Source of the DNA: CAZVYS01 sp964630755
Lineage (GTDB): Bacteria > Patescibacteriota > Microgenomatia > UBA1400 > CG1-02-47-37
Length of the DNA stretch: 13,025 nt
Direction of reading: 5' to 3'
NCBI GenBank assembly: GCA_964630755.1
Contig: CAZVYS010000024.1
Coordinates: forward strand, 1 to 13,025
Shown here: piece by piece, positions 1-9,000 of the stretch
How positions within the stretch are numbered: the first letter of the stretch is position 1
Layout: the number at the start of each line of letters is the position of its first letter
The notes under the pieces: generated by a model
Seen by the model: the letters and a program-made list of their open reading frames with translations, nothing else
Databases searched by the model: none
What the model was told of the DNA's origin: nothing
Made by a program: the position numbers and the translations under genes

Positions 1-15
1 GCCATACAACCATTC

Positions 16-3000
16 TTACGATGTATTTCTATCTGAGTTACGATTAGCACCGGCCACATCCATCTCCGCATCAGGACTCGTAGTCCCGATGCCGACGTTG
101 CCGCTATTATGTGCCGTTAACACAGTGCTTCCGCCTGCTTTTAAATAAAGAGGTTTATAGGAACCAGCCCAACCGTAATATTCAGATTCAATTGTAAAAC
201 CATTTTCCGTTGCTATTAGTGCGCCCCCTACTTCATTTGTATCGGAATGTGTAATATACAATTTAGCATCTGTCCCATCTCCAGCAACGTGCAATTCACC
301 TCTTGGAGTAGCCTCCCCGATGCCGACGTTGCCGCTGCTGTCTATCCTGACTCGTTCTGTGCCTGTGGTAGTTGTATTGTTCGTAGCGGTATAAAAACTA
401 ATTTGAGTAACCGCATTTTGGTCACCACTGCCACCGCCAATAGTTAGGCTACTTGCTGATACTTGATTGGAAAACTCCATTGCCATTACATTCTGTTCGG
501 CATTCGTGTAATGAGGTGTAACTATTTTGCCTACTTTGGTTGTGGCGTCTGTCCTTGTTGCAGCAATGGAATCTGAACCTATCTTGATTATGTTGTGAGA
601 TACATCCAACCCGACAGCAGTTTGTAAAGAAGCCCCAGTGCCAAGCGCAAGTCTTCCTGTTTCTTCCATTAATGCTAATACGTTACTGCTATTATCATGC
701 CATTCTGTAAGGTTGGCGGTTTGGCCCGAATATGCTTTGATAATCTGGCCTATTGTTCCTGTGGCTCCTGTGTCTATTTGTAATTTTGCCCCCGGACTCG
801 TCGTCCCGATGCCGACGTTGCCATTATTTTGAATATGTAGCCTGTTAAGATTATTCGTTAAAAATCCCAAATCATAATTATCGGTATTACCAAGAGTTCT
901 ATCTGCTCCACCAGCCTCTCCACCGTCTGCAAAGTCTCCGCCACCTCCAGCAGCTACCTGCCAACTCCCCACCCCTGAAGCGTCAGAGGTTAAGACATAA
1001 TTGTTTGTTGGAGAGGTAGTTAGCTTAAATCCCGTCATCTCTACTGTTCCCGCTACATCTAACTTGCTTCCCGGCCCCGTCGTCCCGATGCCGACGTTGC
1101 CTGTTGATTCATCCAAAAATAGTAGTTCGTCGGAAGCGTCGTTGTAGAATCTAACATCTCCATCTGCAGCAATCATCTGGACAGCATTGCCAGCTTCGGC
1201 ATAGACTTCGGCTAGGGTTTGGTCGTCAGTACCGACACCGTCACTATCTACCCAGTCGGTGCCGGTAGCGGTGGTAGATAAGACTTGACCAGCAGAACCA
1301 ACAGAGTTGTTTTCATCGTAAAGTTGTCCATCTAGTCTCATGTCTCCAAAGACATCCAGTAGGCGAGTGGGGGCGGTGGTGCCGAGGCCGATGTTGGTGC
1401 CGTCGTCATAGGCGACGGAGTTGGCAATAGTGTCACCGTCTGAAGCTTTGGTTAAGTAGCCGGCGGTGAGGGAGGAGCCATCAACTAAAGTACTACCCCA
1501 GACTCTTGAATCAATCTCGTCGGTGACTAGCTGGCTACTACCATTAAGAACAATGACTGAGTTATCTGTGCCAGCACCTACTCCGGAGAAGGTAATAGTA
1601 CCATCAGCAGTAATAGCCCCTATACCAGTCATGTCACCGGTAGCCCCTATATCCCAGTCTGAGGAGTCTAGAGTAATAGTGTCACCGTTGTCTCCAAGAG
1701 TGACAGTACCATTAGCATCTAGAGTAGCGTTGACTGTTAGGTTGTTGTTGGCAGTGACAGCTCCGGAGAAGTAGCCAGTACCTGTGACTTCTAGTTTGTA
1801 ATTGGGATCAGTAGTAGCGATGCCGAGGTTGCCGCTACCTAATATTGTCACCAAATTAGTGGTAAAAGTCTTGAATTGGAAAGCTGTTTCACTTACACCG
1901 AGGCTTGTTCTTCCTGTCCCGCCGTTTGACTTTTCACCAATGAATGCTATTGCTGGAGTAGTATCTGTAGGATCGGTGGAGCCAATTATTCCTCTTAATG
2001 ATAAGGCTTGGGCGTCACTGTCAGAAGCAGCTGTTATTGCAGCTCCACCTGAAGCGCCACCAATGTCTCTGATAAACAAGAGCGCTTTTGCAGGTAATTC
2101 TCCAGTTGCTGGTTGAGAGTAGTCTGCAAGCTCTCTTGATAGAACGAAACCTTCACCTGTAGCACCTTGATTGATAGTTAATACGTCTGTTGGCGCCGTT
2201 GTCCCAATACCAACATTAGTACCATCAAACCAGAAGGTGTTAGAACCAGTAATGGTGTCTGAGTCTGACCAGTAGGAGACTTGGTTGGCAGTGCCTGAAC
2301 CGTCTACAAGAGTACCAGGTGTCCAGACGTCAGGGTCGATTTCGTCGGTGACGACTACGTTACTGGAATTAAGAACGAGGACGGAGTTGTCAGTGCCGGT
2401 GCCAAGGGAAGCGGCAGTTAAGGTAGAGCCTAGAGTGACAGCGCCGGAGATATAACCAGTGCCACTAACATCTAGTTTGTAGTTAGGATCAGTCGTGCCA
2501 ATGCCAATGTTAGTAGCGTCGTCGTACATGATTGAGTCGCCTAGCGTTGAAGAAGTAGCAAACTTAGGGATGTAAGAAGCAGTGCCTGAGCCGCCGATCG
2601 AGCCATCACCAGTGCCAATGGCAGTCCAAGAAGTGGCATTGCAATAGTAGTATTTTTTCTCGGCGTCATCAAAGTACATGCGTCCTTCAGTCGAAGCATT
2701 ACAAGTGCCGGCATCGATTTGCTGGTAAGGAGCAAGTGAGAGAGTGGCAGAGATAGAAGCAGAGCCGGCAATATCTAGTTCAAATTGAGCGTCGGTTGTG
2801 CCGATGCCCACATTTCCGCCAGCTTCAATAGAGAATGGTGGGGTGGTGTCGTCCAGAGTGTCCCCGACTTCGATCTTAAAGATGTCGGCCATGGAGTCAT
2901 CAACACCTAAGACAAACTTGTTGGTGTTGCCAATGTCAAAAACCAGGTCAGGATCGCCAGAAGCTTTGGCTAGGTGAAGCAGGCCGTCTGGGTCGGTGGT

Positions 3001-6000
3001 ACCTAGACCAATGTTAGTTCCGTCATCGTAAAGCAAGGAGTCGGTAATAGTGTCTGCGTCAGACATTTTAGGAATGTAGTTGGCAGTGGTGCTTGAATAG
3101 TCGACTAAGGTAGAGCCCCAGACTCTAGAGTCAATCTCGTCGGTGACTAGTTGGTTTGAGCCGTTAAGGATTAAGACACTATTATCTGTACCAGCTCCAA
3201 TTCCTGAAAAAGTGATAGTACCATCTGCAGTAATAGCGCCTAAACCAGTAACATCACCAGTGGTGCCAATGTCCCAGTCACCGGTGTTAATCTGACCTGT
3301 TCCTGTACCAGAGCCAAGCAGGAAAGTACCTTGAACATCTAGGAGCTGAGTAGGGTCAGTGGTTCCAACCCCCACATTAGTGCCATCAAACCAGAAAGTG
3401 TTTGAGCCAGTGATAGTATCTGCGTCAGACCAGTAGGAGACTTGGCTTGCGGCACCAGAACCATCAACTAGAGAACTACCCCAAACCCGAGAATCGATCT
3501 CGTCAGTGGTTAGTTGGTTTGAGGAGTTTAAGATGACGATGCTGTTGTCAGTGTCGGCAGCTAGACCGGAAAAGGTGACGGTGGATGAGGCGGAAAGGGT
3601 AGTAATATCAGAGACTGCGCCGGCGTTGATATCTATACCGTTGATGGTCTCGTTAGTAGCACCAGTAATAGCACCGGAAAAGTTACTGGTACCTTGGACA
3701 TCGAGTTTAAAGGCTCCAGGATCGGTGGTGCCAATGCCAACATTGTAAGAAGCATCGTCTGGGTAAAGCTCAGAGCCATTTAAAGTCCAAGGGCCGGCTG
3801 AAGCAGATACATCAGCCCAAGAAGCATCGCCATCTGCGTCTGAAGTTAAGAAATATCCAGCTGAAGCGCCAGTGGTCATTTTAAAACCAGTAGACTGAAC
3901 AGCTCCGGCTACTTCTAGTTTGTTAGATGGGTCGGTTGTGCCAATGCCAATGTTTGAGCTGACTTCGTAGATGACCGAGTCAGTAATAGTATCTGTGTCG
4001 CTAAGTTTGGGAATGTAGTTGGCAGTGGTGCTTGAGTAGTCGACGAGAGTAGAGCCCCAAACGCGGGTGTCTATTTCGTCGGTTTTAAGTAAACCGCTTG
4101 AGTTGAGTACGATTACGCTGTCGTCAGTGTCAGCGCCAATCGAAGCGGCAGTGATGGTGGAAGAGAAACCAGCAGTGCCGGTCACTTCTAAGGCGTACTG
4201 AGCATCAGTGTTACCGATGCCCACATTTCCTCCAGCTTCGATACTAAAAGGCGGAGTGGTGTCTGCGCCAACTGTGCCTCCGGTTTCGATAACTAGGATG
4301 TCAGCAGCTGAGTCGTCAGTGCCAATGACCCATTTGTTAGTATTGCCAATGTCAAAGATAACAGCTGGGTCGCCAGAAGACTTAGTGAGGTGGAGAAGGG
4401 CATCGGGGTCGGTAGTGCCGATACCAATGTTAGTAGCGTCGTCATACATGAGTGAGTCGGTGATAGTGTCTGCATCTGACATTTTAGGAATGTAGTTACT
4501 TGTAGTTGAAGAGTAGTCGACTAAAGTAGAACCCCAGACTCGGGAATCGATCTCGTCGGTAGTTAGTTCATTTGAGGAGTTGAGGATAACAACAGAGTTA
4601 TCTGTATCAGCTGAAAGACCGGAGAAGGTGACGGTGGACGAAGCGGCTAGGGTAGTAATGTCGGAGACTGCACCAGAGTTGATGTCAATGCCATTGATGG
4701 TTTCGTTGGTAGGGCCAGTAATACTGCCTACAGCTTCAAAAGTGCTTGAGACATAACCAGTGCCAGTCACTTCTAGCTTGTAGCTAGGATCGGTCGTTCC
4801 AATACCAATGTTAGTACCGTCATCATAAGCAACCGAGTCAGTGACAGTATCTGAGTCAGTCCATTTGGTTAGATAGTTATCAGTGCCAGAGCCGTCAATA
4901 AGGGTGCCTGGTGTCCAGACATCTGGGTCGATCTCGTCGGTGTTTAAACTGCCATTAGTGTCGATGACTAAGACTGAGTTGTCGGTAGTAGTACCTAGAC
5001 CGGTAAAAGTAATAGTGCCGTCAGCAGACACACCACCTAAGCCAGAAGCATCTCCAGTAGCGTTGATGTCCCAGTCGCTTGAGTCTAGAGTAATGGTATC
5101 TCCATCATCACCTAGAGTGACTGCTCCGTTAGCATCTAGAGTAGCGTTAACAGTTAAGTTGTTGTTGGCAATAACGGCTCCGGAAAAGTAACCAGTACCA
5201 GTTACTTCTAGTTTGTAGTTAGGATTTGTGGTACCAATACCGATGTTAGTGCCGTCATAGTAGGCGTTAGTAATGGCTAGAGTGTCAGCGTCAGAGTAAT
5301 AGGGTAAGTAGTTAGCAGTACCATTGCCATCAAGCAGGGTACCAGCAGTCCAGACATCTGGGTCGATCTCGTCGGTGTTAAGATTGCCATTAGTGTCAAT
5401 GACTAAGACTGAGTTGTCGGTAGTAGTACCTAGACCGGTAAAGGTGATAGTTGAGGAAGCACGAAGAGAGCCAACAATGTCTAGTTTGTAGCCCCCGCTA
5501 GGCAAAGTAGTGCCAATACCAACATTGTATGAAGCATCGTCAGGGTAGAGATTAGAACCATTAAGAGTCCAAGGCCCAGCAGAAGCAGATACATCTGCCC
5601 AAGAAGCATCACCATCGGCGTCTGAAGTAAGATAATACCCAGCTGAAGCGCCAGCAGTCATCTTAAGGCCAGTGGACTGGATAGTACCAGCGACTTCTAG
5701 TTTTTTACTGGGGTCAGTGGTACCAATACCAATGTTAGATGAAGCTTCGTAGATAACTGAGTCGGTAATGGTGTCAGCGTCAGAGAGTTTAGGAAGGTAG
5801 GAGGCAGTGGTAGAGGAGTAGTCAACTAAAGTAGATCCCCAGACTCGGGAATCGATCTCGTCGGTATTAAGGTTGTTGTTACTATCGATAACCAGAACGG
5901 AGTTGTCAGCAGTAGCACCAAGGCCAGAGAAATTGATGGTGCTTGATGCGGTTAGGGTGGTGACATCAGAGACAGCACCGGAAGAGATGTCGATGCCGTT

Positions 6001-9000
6001 GATAGTCTCATCAGCTGGGCCGGTGATAGCGCCAGTAGCATTAAGAGCACCGGCAATATCTAGTTTGTAGTTAGGGTCGGTTGTTCCGACACCGACATTA
6101 GTACCATCAAACCAGAAGGTGTTAGAGCCAGTGAGGGTGTCTCCATCTGACCAGTAGGCGATTTGTGAAGCAGCACCAGAGCCATCTATCAGGGTGCCTG
6201 GTGTCCAGACGTCTGGGTCAATCTCATCAGTGTTTAAGCTTCCATTAGAGTCAATGACTAAGACTGAGTTGTCGGTAGTAGTACCTAGACCGGTAAAGGT
6301 AATAGTGCCGTCAGCAGACACACCACCTAAGCCAGAAGCATCTCCAGTAGCGTTGATGTCCCAGTCGCTTGAGTCTAGAGTAATGGTATCTCCATCATCA
6401 CCTAGAGTGACTGCTCCGTTAGCATCTAGAGTAGCGTTAACAGTTAAGTTGTTGTTGGCAATAACGGCTCCGGAAAAGTAACCAGTACCAGTTACTTCTA
6501 GTTTGTAGTTAGGATTTGTGGTGCCAACGCCGATATTGGTAGCGTCGTCAAAGATAATAGAGTCGGTTAAGGTGTCTGAATCGCTGAAGCGGGGGATAAA
6601 GTTAGCAGTACCAGAGCCATCTATAAAACCAGAGACTGAGCCAAAAATAGAACCATCGACTTCAAGATTACCTTTGATGTAGACGTCTTCATCGCCAGAG
6701 GCGTTGTCAAAGGTATAGCCAGTGTCCGGAGCAAAGTAAGTGTCACCTCCAACCACATGATAAAGAGTGTCTGGATCAGTGGTACCAATACCAATGTTAG
6801 TGCCGTCATAGTAGGCATTTGAGATAGCTAGAGTATCAGTATCTGAGTAGTAGGGAAGGTAGTTTGCTGTACCATTGCCATCAAGTAAAGTACCAGCAGT
6901 CCAGACATCTGGATCGATCTCGTCGGTGTTAAGATTGCCATTAGTGTCGATGACTAGGACGGAGTTGTCTGTGGTGGTGCCCAGGCCGGTGAAAGTGACG
7001 GTTGAGGTATTACGCAGAGCACCAACAATGTCCAGTTTGTAGCCACCGCTAGGGAGAGTAGTGCCAATACCAACATTGTAAGAAGCATCGTCAGGGTAGA
7101 GATTAGAACCAGATAGAGTCCAAGGTCCAGAAGAAGAATCAGAGACCCAGGAAGCATTACCAGAACCATCTGATTGAAAGATATATCCAGAAGAAGCGCC
7201 ATTAGTCATCTGAAAAGTGGTAGCTTGGAGTTTGCCATCGACATCCAGTAAGGCTTGAGGGTCTGTAGTGCCAACACCAATATTAGTAGCAGTGTCGTAA
7301 AGTAGAGAATCAGTGATAGTGTCAGCGTCACTTAGTTTGGGAATGTAGTTAGCCGTAGTAGAAGAGTAGTCGACTAGGGTTGCGCCCCAGACGCGGGAGT
7401 CGATCTCGTCGGTGTTAAGGTTGTTGTTTGAGTCTATGACTAAGACGGAGTTGTCAGTAGTAGTGCCTAGGCCAGAAAAAGTAATGGTGGAAGTAGAGCG
7501 GAGTGAGCCGACGATGTCTAGCATATAACCTGGAGCAGTGGTGCCAATACCAATGTTGGTAGCGTCATAGTAGACGTTAGAGATAGCTAGAGTGTCAGCA
7601 TCAGAGTAGTAAGGTAAGTAGTTAGCAGTGCCATTACCATCAAGTAGAGTTCCTGGTGTCCAGACATCGGGGTCAATTTCATCTGTGTTTAGGTTGTTGT
7701 TACTATCGATCACTAAGACAGAGTTGTCAGTGGTGGTGCCCAGACCAGTGAAGGTGATGGTGCTAGTGGATCGGAGCGAACCTGTGATGTCTAACTTGTA
7801 ACCTGGGGTAGTAGTGCCTAAGCCAATATTAGTAGCATCGTCGTAGATAACCGATGAGGTTAGAGTATCTGAGTCGGTCCATTTGGTGACATAGCTAGCA
7901 GTACCTGAGCCGTCAATAGTGCCAGAAGCATCGATCCAGTCAACGCCAGTAGCAGTAGTGGACAGGACTTGGCCGGGGGTGCCAACAGCATTGTTTTCAT
8001 CATAAAGTTGGCCGTCTAGTCTCATGTCGCCAAGGACATCTAAGAGTCGAGTGGGGTCAGTAGTGCCGATGCCGATGTTGGTGCCGTCGTAAAAGGTGTT
8101 GGTAATAGCCAGAGTGTCAGCATCAGAGTAGTAGGGTAAGTAGCTAGCAGTGCCATTGCCATCAATTAAAGTTCCAGCAGTCCAGACATCTGGGTCGATC
8201 TCGTCAGTGTTTAAGTTGTTGTTGCCGTCTATGACCAGAACTGTGTTATCAGCAGTGGCGCCTAGGCCAGAAAAGGTAATGGTAGAAGTGGAGCGAAGAG
8301 AGCCAGCTACGTCTAGTTTGTAGTTTGGGTCAGTAGTGCCAATGCCAATATTAGTAGCGTCGTCAAAGATAATGGAGTCGGTAAGGGTATCTGAGTCTGA
8401 CCATTTAGGAATTAAAGACGCTGTGCCAGAGCCATCAATGGTGCCAGAGATAGATCCATAAAAAGTGCCGTCAACTTCTAGGTTGCCTTTAATGTAGACA
8501 TCAGTATCGGCAGAAGGATTGTCAAAAGTATAGCCAGAGTCAGCGGCAAAGTAGGCATCACCAATAGTGTGGAGGGGTGCATCAGGATCAGTGGTGCCAA
8601 GACCGATATTGTCAGAAGAAACTTCTAAGACAAAAGCGCTTGCATCTAGGTTAAAAAGAGTGGTGGTGGCAAAGGTGGCGTTTAGGTCAGTGCCGTCGTG
8701 AGCTAGGTCTAGGTAGTCGGTGGCTGTGGCATCATAGATGCGGATTGATTCATAGCCAGTTGGGTAAAGGTAAGTACCACCATCGGTAAATGGGGTGGAG
8801 GTAGAAGAGTCAAGAGCAGTCCAGGTAGATTCGTTTTGATCTCGATATTCAAGTTGATTTGAACTTGAGTTAATCCGAAAACCTGGGTCATTTGAAGTAA
8901 AGCCCTCAAAGTATATTTCTGGGACATTGCTGGTGGTGGTTAAGTAGAGATAATCATCGGTGTCAGCGGATGGTTGAAGGATAATTTGGTCGGCAGATTT

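Larger units (their letters stand above)
58..8610 (-). repeat. 29-copy NxGxGTTxP stalk repeat array
   Basis: Within the giant gene the motif N-[IVL]-G-[IVL]-G-T-T-x-P recurs 29 times between residues 658 and 3503, on average about every 101 residues. A few copies are degenerate (GIGNT, GIATT, GIGEA). Many units share a common order: the motif, then xYKLD[VI]xG, then a TxTFxGLG-TDNSVLVI block, then TDEID-[PST]-x-VW (14 copies), then a SDxDTxTxS block leading to the next motif. Some units carry a longer NNNLTVNATLDANG insert or a GPWTLxGSxLYPDDASY cassette. The pattern suggests growth by unequal exchange of modules. Similar motifs are known in phage tail fibres and bacterial adhesins; a beta-rich fibre is inferred. 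Confidence 0.9.

Noticed and set aside
1466..6481. Plus-strand open frames of about 95-104 codons at 1466-1774, 4883-5191 and 6194-6481 that resemble each other
   Set aside because: They are antisense shadows of the same stalk module repeated in the giant gene; their similarity follows from the duplication, and no ribosome site or separate protein character is seen.
85..8610. Regularly repeated DNA that might be read as a CRISPR array
   Set aside because: The repeats are coding, variable in length and spacing, and in one continuous frame; there are no short uniform repeats and spacers.
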